Under the pieces are notes generated by a model, which ran no database searches, had not been told where the DNA came from, and worked only from the letters and a program-made list of their open reading frames with translations. Positions 1-7,608 of a stretch of 57,338 nt of DNA are shown here, piece after piece. Within the stretch, counting starts at the first letter, position 1. The number at the start of each line of letters is the position of its first letter. This stretch comes from Parvibaculum sp. (lineage in GTDB: Bacteria; Pseudomonadota; Alphaproteobacteria; Parvibaculales; Parvibaculaceae), in the NCBI RefSeq assembly GCF_030694575.1, contig NZ_JAUYUS010000083.1, positions 1 to 57,338 on the forward strand, in the 5' to 3' direction. A program made the translations under genes and the position numbers.

Positions 1-159
1 TGCTTCCAGCACCTTTGCGACCGTGAAGACGCCGAGCTTCTTCGCCGGGTCTTCCACGCCTTCGACCTCGAGGCCGAGCATGGTCAGGCGTTCGACGATC
101 TGGTCGAGCGTTGCTTCCGTTTCGAGCGGCTGTTTCAGCCAGGACAGCGTGAACTTCAC
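1..159 (-). CDS. pheT: Phenylalanyl-tRNA synthetase beta subunit, N-terminal part (cut by window edge)
   Basis: Partner of PheS in the alpha2-beta2 enzyme that charges tRNA-Phe in the cytoplasm. Reading the minus strand gives (M)[19 protein letters not shown], the typical PheT opening; only about 53 residues lie in the window. The start is GTG at 159. Its first bases overlap the pheS stop as GTGA (159-156), so the two subunits are probably translationally coupled, which suits a fixed subunit ratio. The rest of the gene lies beyond position 1. Confidence 0.93.
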   Translation of the reverse strand, partial: MKFTLSWLKQPLETEATLDQIVERLTMLGLEVEGVEDPAKKLGVFTVAKVLEA

Positions 160-1241
160 GACGAGAGCCCTCCCGCCAGTGTCGGCACATCGAGCGCGGA
201 GAAGCCGTAATGGCGCAGCCAGCGCAGATCGGCCTCGAAGAAGGCACGGAGGTCCGGGATGCCGTATTTCAGCATCGCGATGCGGTCGATCCCCATGCCG
301 AAGGCGAAGCCCTGATATTTTTCCGGGTCGATGCCGGCGGCGCGCAGCACGTTCGGGTGGACCATGCCGCAGCCGAGAATTTCCAGCCAGTCATCGCCCT
401 CGCCGATGCGGATTTCATTGCCAAGGCGTGCGCAGCGCACATCGACTTCCATCGACGGCTCGGTGAAGGGGAAGAAAGAGGGGCGCATGCGCAGTTCGAC
501 GCCGTCCACCTCGAAGAAGGCGCGCAGGAATTCCTCCAGCGTCCATTTCAGATGGCCCATATGCGTCGTCTCGTCGACGACAACGCCTTCGATCTGGTGG
601 AACTGCGGCGTGTGCGTCTGGTCGCTGTCGTTGCGATAGGTGCGGCCGGGGCAAATGAAACGAAAGGGCGGCTTGCCCGCTTCCATGGTGCGCACCTGCA
701 CCGGGCTCGTATGCGTACGCAGCAGCATGCGCGAACCGTCCGCCTTCGGCTCGAAATAGAAAGTGTCGTGCATTTCCCGCGCGGGATGTCCGTCCGGGAA
801 ATTCAGCGCGCCGAAATTATAGTGATCCGTCTCGATGTCCGGACCCTGCTCCACGGCGAAGCCCATGTCGGCGAAGATCGCGACAACTTCGTCCCAGACC
901 TGGCTGAGCGGATGGATGCGGCCCGTCTCCAGCGCGTTCTCGCGCGCGGGCAGGGTCACGTCGATCTTTTCGCCCGCCAGCCGCGCTTCCAGCGCCTGTT
1001 CGTGCAGCGCCTGCTTGCGGGCGGCCAGCGCGTCCGTCAGCCGGTCTTTCAGGCCGTTGAGCTTCGGGCCCATCTCCTTGCGCTCGTCCGGCGACATGGA
1101 GCCGAGACCCTTCATCAGGTCGGAGACGCGGCCCTTCTTGCCGAGCGCGGCCACGCGCACGGCTTCCAGCGTGTCGCTGTCCACCGCATCGGCGATGGCC
1201 CTCGCGAATTCCGCTTCGAGCTTTTCGAGATCGTCGGTCAT
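156..1241 (-). CDS. pheS: Phenylalanyl-tRNA synthetase alpha subunit
   Basis: Catalytic alpha subunit of phenylalanyl-tRNA synthetase, which activates Phe with ATP and transfers it to tRNA-Phe. The 361 residues match the family length. An N-terminal coiled-coil arm (about 1-90) precedes the class II aminoacylation core, with motif 2 around [20 protein letters not shown] and motif 3 around [17 protein letters not shown]. It follows rplT by about 200 bases and overlaps pheT by four bases, the common rpmI-rplT-pheS-pheT order but with infC moved elsewhere. Confidence 0.98.
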   Translation of the reverse strand: MTDDLEKLEAEFARAIADAVDSDTLEAVRVAALGKKGRVSDLMKGLGSMSPDERKEMGPKLNGLKDRLTDALAARKQALHEQALEARLAGEKIDVTLPARENALETGRIHPLSQVWDEVVAIFADMGFAVEQGPDIETDHYNFGALNFPDGHPAREMHDTFYFEPKADGSRMLLRTHTSPVQVRTMEAGKPPFRFICPGRTYRNDSDQTHTPQFHQIEGVVVDETTHMGHLKWTLEEFLRAFFEVDGVELRMRPSFFPFTEPSMEVDVRCARLGNEIRIGEGDDWLEILGCGMVHPNVLRAAGIDPEKYQGFAFGMGIDRIAMLKYGIPDLRAFFEADLRWLRHYGFSALDVPTLAGGLSS

Positions 1242-1446
1242 GGTTTCACCGGCTCAGGATCGTTTCGCGCAATCGGGTTCACTCAAACCGCCGGGCCCTG
1301 CATCTGTGCAGGCATCCCGGACCATGAGGGAAACGGCGTGCGAGCGAAGTCGACCGGCGATCCGCCTCACCCCCGAGATGCGCCCGCGCAAAATCGCGCG
1401 GGCTCTCGACGGGTGACCGGCTCTGGCGTCTCAGGCGTCGGCACTC
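1242..1446. other. rplT-pheS intergenic leader with a hairpin
   Basis: About 200 bases between rplT and pheS with no credible gene. The clearest structure is an inverted repeat at 1291-1320: outer arms CCGGG/CCCGG and inner arms CCTGCA/TGCAGG around a TCTG loop. Read on the coding (minus) strand it lacks a clean U-run, so it is more likely a leader structure or weak attenuator for pheST than a full terminator. pheST attenuation is known in enterobacteria; I see no Phe-rich leader peptide here. Confidence 0.35.
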
Positions 1447-1803
1447 TTACTGGAGTGCGGCCTGCGCCTGCGTGACCAGAGCCTTGAAGGCCTCGGGCTC
1501 ATGGGTGGCGAGGTCGGAGAGAACCTTGCGGTCCACTTCGATGCCAGCCTTGGCGAGGCCGTCGATAAATCGCGAATAGGTCAGGCCGTGCTCGCGGACA
1601 CCGGCGTTGATGCGCTGGATCCAGAGCGCGCGGAAGTTGCGCTTCCTGGTGCGACGGTCGCGATAGGCGTATTGGCCGGCCTTCTCGACGGCCTGGTTGG
1701 CTGTGCGGAAGGTATTCTTGCGACGGCCGTAATAGCCCTTCGCCTTCTTGATGATCTTGCGGTGGCGGGCGTGTGCTGTAACACCCCTTTTGACGCGCGA
1801 CAT
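1447..1803 (-). CDS. rplT: 50S ribosomal protein L20
   Basis: Early-assembly protein of the large ribosomal subunit that binds 23S rRNA. The 118 residues match the family. The basic N-terminus [19 protein letters not shown] and the segment [19 protein letters not shown] are diagnostic. It lies 29 bases downstream of rpmI and is surely cotranscribed with it; pheS follows. Confidence 0.98.
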   Translation of the reverse strand: MSRVKRGVTAHARHRKIIKKAKGYYGRRKNTFRTANQAVEKAGQYAYRDRRTRKRNFRALWIQRINAGVREHGLTYSRFIDGLAKAGIEVDRKVLSDLATHEPEAFKALVTQAQAALQ

Positions 1804-1832
1804 GTTTTCAAATCCTCTTCAGGTGTTCCGGT

Positions 1833-2033
1833 TCACGCGTAAGGCATGAAGTTTTTGATCACGCGCGCGGCATCGGCATCAGCCATAATCGTTGTGCCGC
1901 GCTTGTTCCGGATCTGCTTGTTGGTCCGCTTGATCATCCCGTGGCGCTTGCCGGTCTGACCGCGCTTGACCTTGCCTGAAGCGGTAAGCTTGAAGCGCTT
2001 CTTGGTCCCGCTCTTGGTCTTCAGTTTGGGCAT
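1833..2033 (-). CDS. rpmI: 50S ribosomal protein L35
   Basis: Small basic protein of the large ribosomal subunit, 66 residues. The start [20 protein letters not shown] and the [18 protein letters not shown] segment identify it. A GGAGAG ribosome binding site precedes the ATG. It heads the rpmI-rplT(-pheST) operon. Just upstream, two GAATTC sites 6 bases apart (2075-2080, 2087-2092) form a small inverted repeat of unknown meaning. Confidence 0.97.
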   Translation of the reverse strand: MPKLKTKSGTKKRFKLTASGKVKRGQTGKRHGMIKRTNKQIRNKRGTTIMADADAARVIKNFMPYA

Positions 2034-2232
2034 TTCGCTCTCCGTGTTCTAAAGGAACCCGCGCTGAAGACCTTGAATTCGTTGAGGAATTCGAGATATG
2101 GGCGGGTCCGGGTCTTGGCATACGGGCGGCCACGGCATGCCCTACAAGCCGGGCGGCCCCGAAGGCGCGGATTTATAAGGGAAAAAGCCGCGAGGTCAAG
2201 CGGAAGGCAGCGATTTCGAGCCATCCGCATGA

Positions 2233-2269
2233 TTGACGCGCATGAGGCATGCGCATACTCTATGCGCAT
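2233..2269 (+). promoter_or_regulatory. ccdAB promoter with duplicated ATGCGCAT operator
   Basis: A sigma70-like promoter: -35 TTGACG at 2233-2238, a 17-base spacer, -10 TACTCT at 2256-2261. The self-complementary octamer ATGCGCAT occurs at 2249-2256 and again at 2262-2269, flanking the -10. CcdA-type antitoxins autoregulate by binding such sites, so this is the probable operator. The expected transcription start falls at about 2268, on the ATG of MPKKAV, so the mRNA may be leaderless. Confidence 0.6.
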
Positions 2270-2489
2270 GCCAAAGAAAGCCGTCAATCTCAGCATCGAT
2301 GCCGACCTCCTCGCCAAGGCGCGGGAGGAGGCTGTCAATCTGTCGTCCCTTTTCGAGGAAGCGCTTAAAGAGAGCATCCGGGAAAAAGAGGAACGGCGCT
2401 GGCGCGAGGAAAACAAAAAGGCCATCGACGCCTATAATGAATTCGTCGGCGAGCATGGTGTTTTCGCCGAAGGCTTCAGATCCTTCTGA
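2262..2489 (+). CDS. ccdA: CcdA-type antitoxin
   Basis: Antitoxin of a type II toxin-antitoxin pair, expected to neutralise the CcdB-like toxin next door and repress its own promoter. About 75 residues. The N-terminus KKAVNLSIDADLLAKAREEA looks like a ribbon-helix-helix DNA-binding domain; the charged C-terminus (ending FAEGFRSF) would be the disordered toxin-binding tail. Two in-frame ATGs are possible, 2262 and 2268; no well-placed Shine-Dalgarno precedes either, and the promoter geometry favours a leaderless start at 2268. The stop overlaps the toxin ATG by one base (TGATG). Confidence 0.82.
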   Translation: MRMPKKAVNLSIDADLLAKAREEAVNLSSLFEEALKESIREKEERRWREENKKAIDAYNEFVGEHGVFAEGFRSF

Positions 2490-2806
2490 TGGCGCTTTTC
2501 GACATTCATGCCAACCCCGATACCCGAACAAAAGCGGCGATCCCTTATGTCATCGAGGTGCAGGCCAATCTGCTGAGCGACCTGGGGACGAGGGTCGTCG
2601 CGCCGCTGGTACCTGCCCGGATCTTCCGTGGAGCCGTGCCCCGGCTTAATCCAACGATTCCCGTTGGTGGCGAGCCCCACGTTCTGCTCATCCAGCAACT
2701 TGCAGCCGTTCCGAAGCTCGCGCTCAACGCGCGCCCTCTCGAAAACGCGGAAGACAAGAGGTATGAGATCATCGCCGCCGTCGATTTTCTCGTGACGGGC
2801 ATCTAG
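2489..2806 (+). CDS. ccdB: CcdB-type toxin (predicted gyrase poison)
   Basis: Toxin of the pair. CcdB proteins trap DNA gyrase on DNA. The 105 residues match the family (about 100). Visible family features are the MALFDIHANPD start, GTRVVAPLVPA, PTIPVGGEPHVLLIQQLAAVP and a C-terminus ending DFLVTGI. In F-plasmid CcdB the last three residues WGI are needed for killing; here they are TGI, so gyrase poisoning is likely but not assured. Translation is coupled to ccdA by the one-base overlap. Confidence 0.85.
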   Translation: MALFDIHANPDTRTKAAIPYVIEVQANLLSDLGTRVVAPLVPARIFRGAVPRLNPTIPVGGEPHVLLIQQLAAVPKLALNARPLENAEDKRYEIIAAVDFLVTGI

Positions 2807-2816
2807 AGGAATTTTC

Positions 2817-3344
2817 ATGAGCCGCTTTTTCGGAAATGTCTGCCAGAACGGCTATGTCGTCCGAGACATCGACGCCGCCCTGAAGCACTGGACGGAAGTG
2901 CTCGGCATCGGACCCTTCTATTATATCGATCTCGTGAAATGCGACTGGTTCACCTACAAGGGCGAGCCGTCCCCCGTCGAAATGAGCATCGCGCTCGGCA
3001 ATACGGGCGACCTCCAGATCGAACTCATCCAGCAGCGCAACGACGCGCCTTCCATGTACATGGATTTCCTGAATGCGGGCCGCGAGGGCCTGCAGCACAT
3101 GTCCTACTGGACGCAGAATTATCAGGCGGATTACGACCGCGCCCTCGCCGCCGGCTACAAGGTCGGGCATGAGGGGCAGATCGGCGGGCCGCAGGGCCGC
3201 TTCGTCTATTTCGACACCGAGACGCATCCAGGCACGGTTATCGAGATGTCCGACATCAGCGGGGCGAAGGGCAAGTTCTTCGAACATATCCGCAAGGCGG
3301 CGGTGGACTGGGACGGAAAAGATCCGGTGAGGCCCGTCCGCTGA
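2817..3344 (+). CDS. VOC (glyoxalase/bleomycin-resistance fold) family protein
   Basis: A 175-residue vicinal-oxygen-chelate fold protein of unknown substrate. The N-terminal module (NGYVVRDIDAALKHWTEVLG) and second module (GREGLQHMSYWTQNY ... GGPQGRFVYFDTETHPGTVIEM) are typical of the methylmalonyl-CoA epimerase/glyoxalase-like group, with candidate metal ligands at H in LQHMSYW and E in VIEMSD. It starts 10 bases after the ccdB stop with an AGAGGAA ribosome binding site, so it may be cotranscribed with the toxin-antitoxin genes, an odd pairing. It converges with the I78 lipoprotein gene. Confidence 0.8.
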   Translation: MSRFFGNVCQNGYVVRDIDAALKHWTEVLGIGPFYYIDLVKCDWFTYKGEPSPVEMSIALGNTGDLQIELIQQRNDAPSMYMDFLNAGREGLQHMSYWTQNYQADYDRALAAGYKVGHEGQIGGPQGRFVYFDTETHPGTVIEMSDISGAKGKFFEHIRKAAVDWDGKDPVRPVR

Positions 3345-3365
3345 CGAGCCTCACCGCAGGTCCGT

Positions 3366-3908
3366 TCAGCCGCAACGGAGAGTCGCGATTTTGCCTTCCT
3401 CGTCCAGCTCGACGTTCAACCGGCCTTCGCGAAAGTCCTGCGTGACCGCATCGCCGGGACGGATCACACGCACGGTTTCGATGCCCTGACGGGCTTCGAT
3501 CGCTTCCCGAGCTTCGTCATAAGGTTGGCCGACCCACACACCGAGTGCATCGTCACCGGTCGCGGCCTCACAATCGTTGGCGGCATTGCCCGTGCCGGCG
3601 ATCGTCTGCGGATCGGTGCCTTCGGCGGCCGCTTCCTCGCCCATCGACATGTCGCCCGCGGGCAGATTGCTGTCCGGCATCTGGCTTCCGGGCATGTCGC
3701 TCGACGGCGCCGTGTTGTCCGCCATACCGGTGTTCCCCGGCGTCGCCTGGCCCGGCTGGCTCGTCATCGGAACCGCGTTGTCCACCGCCGGCATTTCTTC
3801 CGTCGTGTTCTGCGCGGCTTCCTTGTCGTTGCTGTCGTCGCATGCCGCCACTGCCAGCAGGGCGGCGACCGCCACCGTTCCGAGCAGATGCTTGGCCGAA
3901 TACTTCAT
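3366..3908 (-). CDS. Lipoprotein with I78-family peptidase-inhibitor domain
   Basis: Probable envelope lipoprotein, 180 residues. The ATG at 3908 (MKYSAKHLLGTVAVAALLAV) is chosen because a GGGAGAG site precedes it and a signal peptide with lipobox VAAC follows. After a long low-complexity Asn/Ser/Pro/Met-rich linker (about 30-110), the C-terminal 70 residues show the I78 pattern: NDCEAATGDD, LGVWVGQPYDEA, RVIRPGDAVTQDFREGRLNVELDE, final TLRCG. I78 proteins inhibit serine proteases such as elastase. The two bounding cysteines probably form a disulfide. Confidence 0.8.
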   Translation of the reverse strand: MKYSAKHLLGTVAVAALLAVAACDDSNDKEAAQNTTEEMPAVDNAVPMTSQPGQATPGNTGMADNTAPSSDMPGSQMPDSNLPAGDMSMGEEAAAEGTDPQTIAGTGNAANDCEAATGDDALGVWVGQPYDEAREAIEARQGIETVRVIRPGDAVTQDFREGRLNVELDEEGKIATLRCG

Positions 3909-4055
3909 TGTATCTCTCCCGGTTGTCGTGAGCCTCTTCGGGCGCAAGTCTTCTCCATAAATGCACCCGCGCTGAAGTGGTTCCATGATGGCGCGGCCAT
4001 TTTGTGACGCTTTGGCGCTTCCCGCCCGAATCTTCCTGCATCTGCGGGCTCCGTC

Positions 4056-4089
4056 TTGATCTCCCTTCTTTTAGTGTATATACACTAAA
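4056..4089 (+). promoter_or_regulatory. Promoter overlapped by a perfect 20-bp palindromic MarR-type operator
   Basis: -35 TTGATC at 4056-4061, a 17-base spacer and -10 TATACA at 4079-4084. The -10 lies inside a perfect 20-base palindrome at 4070-4089 whose core is GTGTA-TA-TACAC. The same core, GTGTA-GA-TACAC, covers the -10 of the nearby marR gene (5940-5955). A MarR dimer bound here would block RNA polymerase, so the downstream Fe-S/SCP2 gene is probably in that regulator's regulon. Confidence 0.72.
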
Positions 4090-4113
4090 CATGCGCAATC
4101 CCGGGAGATGGAC

Positions 4114-5481
4114 ATGGCACACGATCTGGCGGCAGGCACGGACGAGCACCCCGATGTGGCGCGCTATCGCGCCGGGCGGGCCATACAGGATAACGGCCCG
4201 CTCGCGGCCTCCTTCCTCCGCGAGCTGATGCTCGATTGCGGCGCGGACGATTGCGGCTTCGTCGCCGTCTCCGATCCTGCCATCGCAGACCAGCAGGCAT
4301 GGATCGGCGCGCTGCTCCCCGGCGCGAAGTCGCTCGTCAGCTTCGTCTGCCGGATGAACCGCGACACCGTGCGCACATCCGTCCGCTCGGTCGCGAACGA
4401 GGAATTCCACCAGACCTATGACGATGTGAACATCGTGGCGCGGAAAGCCGTGCGCAGGCTGGAAGAAATGGGCCTCGGCGCCGTCAACCCCGCCGCCGCC
4501 TTTCCGATGGAGGCGCAGGCCTATCCCGCCGGGATGCGCGTCATCTCCCACAAGCCGATCGCGGAGGCGGCCGGCCTCGGCAAGATGGGGCTCCACCGCA
4601 ACGTCATTCATCCACGCTTCGGCAGCTTCATCCTGCTCGGCACCATCGTCATCGACCGCGAGGTCGACACGGTGTCGGCGCCGCTCGACTATGCGCCCTG
4701 CCTCGACTGCAAGCTCTGCGTCGCCGCCTGCCCGGTCGAGGCCATCGGCATGGACGGTTCCTTCAACTTCTCCGCCTGCTACACGCATAACTACCGCGAA
4801 TTCATGGGCGGCTTCGTCGACTGGGTGCATCAGGTCGTCGATGCGGAGGATGCCGACGATTACGACAAGCGCGTCACGCCCGGCGAAAGCGTATCGATGT
4901 GGCAGAGCCTCTCCTTCAAGCCGGGCTACAAGGCAGCCTATTGCCTCAGCGTCTGCCCGGCCGGTTCCGACGTGCTCGGGCCCTTCATCGAAGACCGGGT
5001 CGAGTACCGCAAGCGCATCCTCGATCCGCTTCTGGCGAAGCCCGAAACCGTCTATGTGCTGAAGGGCTCCGATGCCGAGGAGAGCATTCCACAGCGGCTC
5101 AAATCGAAGGAAGTGAAGCTCGTCGACTACAACATCCCGTCCGACGATCCCTTCAGCTTCCTGTTCGGCCTCACGCTTACCTTCCAGCGCCGCAAGGCGC
5201 GCGGTCTCGACGCCACGCTCGCGCTCGTCATCGAAGACAAGGGCCCGCAACCGGCGGCCATCCGCGTGCGCCAGAGCCGCGTCGAGGTGGAATTCCAGGC
5301 GCCGGAAAAAGCGGACGCGGAATTGCGTCTGACATGGGAGACGTTGCGGAGGATTTTCCGCGACGGAATGACGGTGGAGGAAGCGGTGGCGAACTGCGGC
5401 GCAACGCTGACGGGAGACGTTGCAACGGCGCAGGCGATCCGCCGCTGCTTTCCGGTCTACCGCGTGCCGGTGGACGCCTGA
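4114..5481 (+). CDS. QueG-like 4Fe-4S protein fused to an SCP2-like domain
   Basis: A 455-residue protein of unknown reaction. Residues about 25-190 resemble the cobalamin-binding domain of epoxyqueuosine reductase/reductive dehalogenases (SHKPIAEAAGLGKMGLHRNV, FGSFILLGTIV). A ferredoxin motif CLDCKLCVAACP lies near 196-207 and further cysteines (YCLSVCPAGSD) near 275. The last 110 residues (FGLTLTFQRRK ... GMTVEEAVANCGATLTGD) look like an SCP2 sterol/lipid-binding domain. Compared with the genuine queG at 14180-15331, the region of its [10 protein letters not shown] catalytic Asp is replaced (GMRVISHKP), so tRNA epoxyqueuosine reduction is unlikely. The start at 4114 has GGGAG at the right spacing; 4108 is an alternative. 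Likely repressed by the adjacent MarR. Confidence 0.8.
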   Translation: MAHDLAAGTDEHPDVARYRAGRAIQDNGPLAASFLRELMLDCGADDCGFVAVSDPAIADQQAWIGALLPGAKSLVSFVCRMNRDTVRTSVRSVANEEFHQTYDDVNIVARKAVRRLEEMGLGAVNPAAAFPMEAQAYPAGMRVISHKPIAEAAGLGKMGLHRNVIHPRFGSFILLGTIVIDREVDTVSAPLDYAPCLDCKLCVAACPVEAIGMDGSFNFSACYTHNYREFMGGFVDWVHQVVDAEDADDYDKRVTPGESVSMWQSLSFKPGYKAAYCLSVCPAGSDVLGPFIEDRVEYRKRILDPLLAKPETVYVLKGSDAEESIPQRLKSKEVKLVDYNIPSDDPFSFLFGLTLTFQRRKARGLDATLALVIEDKGPQPAAIRVRQSRVEVEFQAPEKADAELRLTWETLRRIFRDGMTVEEAVANCGATLTGDVATAQAIRRCFPVYRVPVDA

Positions 5482-5488
5482 GCGCCGT

Positions 5489-5926
5489 TCAGCTCTTCGC
5501 TATCAACTGATGCAGCGACCTCTTCACGCCCGGCCAGTTGGCGCCGAGCGCCGTCTCCACATCGTCCTGCGCCTTGCGCCAGAGCGGCAGCGCCTGCGTC
5601 AGCTTCTTCCGCCCCGCCTTCGTAAGGGCAAGCCCCAGCGAGCGGCCCTCGCCGGTCGGCGCGGCTTCGATCAGCCCCTCGTCCTCGAGAAGCTTCACAT
5701 TGCGCACCAGGCTCGAGCGCTCCAGCGCCAGAATATCCGCCAGCGCCGTCATGGATTTCGCGCGGCCTTCCGCAATCGCGATCAGCAGCGTGAACTGCGT
5801 GATCTTCAACCCGGCCGGCTTCAGCGCCTTGTCATAGGCGCGCGTGAGCTTCCGCGCCGCCATGCGCGCCCTGAGCGCCGCGCAATTCTCGCGGACTTCG
5901 GCTTCCAGTGCTGCGGTTTCGGCCAT
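5489..5926 (-). CDS. MarR-family transcriptional regulator
   Basis: A 145-residue winged helix-turn-helix repressor. The helix-turn-helix region spans KITQFTLLIAIAEG to SMTALADILALERSSLVRNVKLLEDEGLIE, the wing EAAPTGEGRSLGLALTKAG, and the flanking helices form the dimer interface. The ATG at 5926 has AGGAG 6 bases upstream. It converges with the QueG-like/SCP2 gene (7-base gap) and lies downstream of the LLM oxidoreductase on the same strand. Operators of the same sequence lie over its own promoter and over that of the QueG-like gene. The ligand is unknown. Confidence 0.88.
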   Translation of the reverse strand: MAETAALEAEVRENCAALRARMAARKLTRAYDKALKPAGLKITQFTLLIAIAEGRAKSMTALADILALERSSLVRNVKLLEDEGLIEAAPTGEGRSLGLALTKAGRKKLTQALPLWRKAQDDVETALGANWPGVKRSLHQLIAKS

Positions 5927-5939
5927 CGGAGGCTCCTTC

Positions 5940-5980
5940 TCGTGTAGATACACGATACTCAAGCCCGCGCCGCCGCGCAA
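5940..5980 (-). promoter_or_regulatory. marR promoter and autoregulatory operator
   Basis: On the minus strand, -35 TTGCGC (5975-5980), a 17-base spacer and -10 TATCGT (5952-5957). An inverted repeat TCGTGTA-GA-TACACGA occupies 5940-5955 and covers the -10. It shares GTGTA-N2-TACAC with the palindrome at 4070-4089. This is the expected layout for negative autoregulation. Confidence 0.65.
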
Positions 5981-5999
5981 CACGGAGCCGAGGTGGCGG

Positions 6000-7247
6000 C
6001 TACTCCGCCGCGCTCGTCTGGTTGACCTGTGCCTGTTTCACAGACGCCTTCACCACCGGCACCTCGTCCCGCTCCAGCGGACGCATCCAGTTTTTCCGCT
6101 TCAGGGCAGCCTCGATGTAAGGCGCAAGTTCCGCCTGCTTCTTCGCTTCGCGCGCGGCCGCTTCCTTCTTGAACTCCGGCATCACCTTGGCCGCGAAGAG
6201 TTCCAGCGACTCGCAGATGTCCGAATGCTTGTTGCGGCCGGCTTGCTGCATGAAGATCACCTGGTCGACGCCCGCATCCTGGAATGCACGAAGATGGGCG
6301 CGCATGTCGTCCGGCGTGCCGATGCCGGTCGCGATGGCCTCAGCGCGTTTCGCGGCGTCGATCACTTCCTGCGTGCGGTTGCCGCGCGCCTTGATGTAGT
6401 CGCCCCACATGTCGGTACGGCCGGGCACCGTGTCGTGCGCGACCAGCGCGTTCAGCGCATAACCGAAGAACTCGAAGCCCTCATGGCCGCGGCGGATCGC
6501 CTCCGCGCGGTCTTCGTGCAGCGAGAAGTTCGACACCATCGCGATATTGGCGTTCACCGTATGGCCGATCGGCTTGCACTCGTCCGATTTGATGATGCCG
6601 TAATAGATTTCCGACCAGGCCTTCGCCTCTTCCGGATCGACAAAGGAGAAGGCGAGCGCGCCGACGCCGAGCGACGCGGCCACGCGGATCGTGTCGCGAT
6701 TGGTGCAGGCCATCCACATCGGCGGATGGGGGCGCTGCACCGGCTTCGGCAGCACGTTGCGGCAGGGCATGGAGAAATATTTGCCCTCGAAGCCGGGATA
6801 AGGCTCATGCACCATCATGTTGGCGATCTGCTCGCCGGCCTCGATGGCCATGGCGCGCTTTTCCTTCGCGGGAATGTTGAAGCCGCCAAGCTCCAGCCGC
6901 GTCGCGCCTTCGCCGATGCCGAATTCGACGCGCCCGTTTGACATGATGTCGAGCGTTGCGAGGCCTTCGGCCGTTCGGGCTGGGTGATTGTAGTTCGGGA
7001 TGACCTGGCGGATGCCGTGACCGAGGCGGATGTTCTTCGTCACCGACGCGGCGGCGGCGAGAAAAACCTCCGGCGCGGAGGAGTGCGAATATTCGTCGAG
7101 GAAATGATGCTCGACTTCCCATGCGTGGTCGTAACCGAGCCGGTCTGCGAGCACGATCTGCTCAAGCGCCTCGTGGAAAAGCCTGTGCTCGTCGCCTTCG
7201 TTCCACGGCCTCGGCAATTGCAGCTCGTAAAATACTCCGAACTTCAT
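6000..7247 (-). CDS. LLM-class flavin-dependent oxidoreductase
   Basis: A bacterial-luciferase-like monooxygenase of 415 residues that would use reduced FMN/F420-type flavin and O2. Family signs are MKFGVFYELQLPRPW, the HAWEVEHHF segment, the IRLGHGIRQVIPNYNHPARTAE strand and SNGRVEFGIGEGATR. The long C-terminal tail (from about 365) is rich in Lys/Ala. Substrate unknown; relatives act on alkanes, aldehydes or xenobiotics. A GGGGAGAGAG site precedes the ATG. It is on the same strand as, and upstream of, the MarR gene, which has its own promoter; no GTGTA-N2-TACAC box is visible upstream of this gene. Confidence 0.88.
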   Translation of the reverse strand: MKFGVFYELQLPRPWNEGDEHRLFHEALEQIVLADRLGYDHAWEVEHHFLDEYSHSSAPEVFLAAAASVTKNIRLGHGIRQVIPNYNHPARTAEGLATLDIMSNGRVEFGIGEGATRLELGGFNIPAKEKRAMAIEAGEQIANMMVHEPYPGFEGKYFSMPCRNVLPKPVQRPHPPMWMACTNRDTIRVAASLGVGALAFSFVDPEEAKAWSEIYYGIIKSDECKPIGHTVNANIAMVSNFSLHEDRAEAIRRGHEGFEFFGYALNALVAHDTVPGRTDMWGDYIKARGNRTQEVIDAAKRAEAIATGIGTPDDMRAHLRAFQDAGVDQVIFMQQAGRNKHSDICESLELFAAKVMPEFKKEAAAREAKKQAELAPYIEAALKRKNWMRPLERDEVPVVKASVKQAQVNQTSAAE

Positions 7248-7353
7248 GGCGCACTCTCTCCCCGTATTTATTTTTTATTTGGACCAGTATGCCCCCGGCG
7301 CGGCCGGGGACAAGGCTGAAATCCTGAGGGGGAGAGGTGACGCAGGGGCACGC

Positions 7354-7608
7354 TTAGTGTTGCAGGCCCGGCTGCATGTGGCCGTGACGGCGCGCGTTAC
7401 GGTTCGCGAGTTCCTGCTCGGCCGCCTGCCGGCGGAGCGTGCTGCTGTCGGTTTCGAGCACGCAATGAAGCTCCTCGTCCGACAGGAGACGCATGTCCAC
7501 CGGACCCGTCGATTCGACGGCGCGCCGCATGACTTCCTGAGACTCGAAAAAGGAGCGTCTGCGACGTTTGCGGCTCGTAAGCCGTCGCCATAGCGTTGAG
7601 AGTGTCAT
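7354..7608 (-). CDS. Small Arg-rich hypothetical protein
   Basis: An open frame of 84 residues starting MTLSTLWRRLTSRKRRRRSF. No family recognised. The N-terminus is strongly basic, the middle (LLSDEELHCVLETDSSTLRRQAAEQELANRNARR) is predicted helical. The frame extends further upstream to 7842 without a stop, but that part has no protein-like character. Codon use is acceptable but support is thin. It could be a real cytosolic small protein or chance. Confidence 0.4.
   Translation of the reverse strand: MTLSTLWRRLTSRKRRRRSFFESQEVMRRAVESTGPVDMRLLSDEELHCVLETDSSTLRRQAAEQELANRNARRHGHMQPGLQH

Noticed and set aside
1291-1320. Hairpin before pheS as a definite terminator or pheA-type attenuator
   Set aside because: No U-run on the coding strand and no Phe-rich leader peptide, so it is reported only as leader structure.
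3568-5250. A 560-codon minus-strand frame
   Set aside because: Covers both the lipoprotein and the QueG-like gene in wrong frames and would cross the MarR operator; no domain visible.
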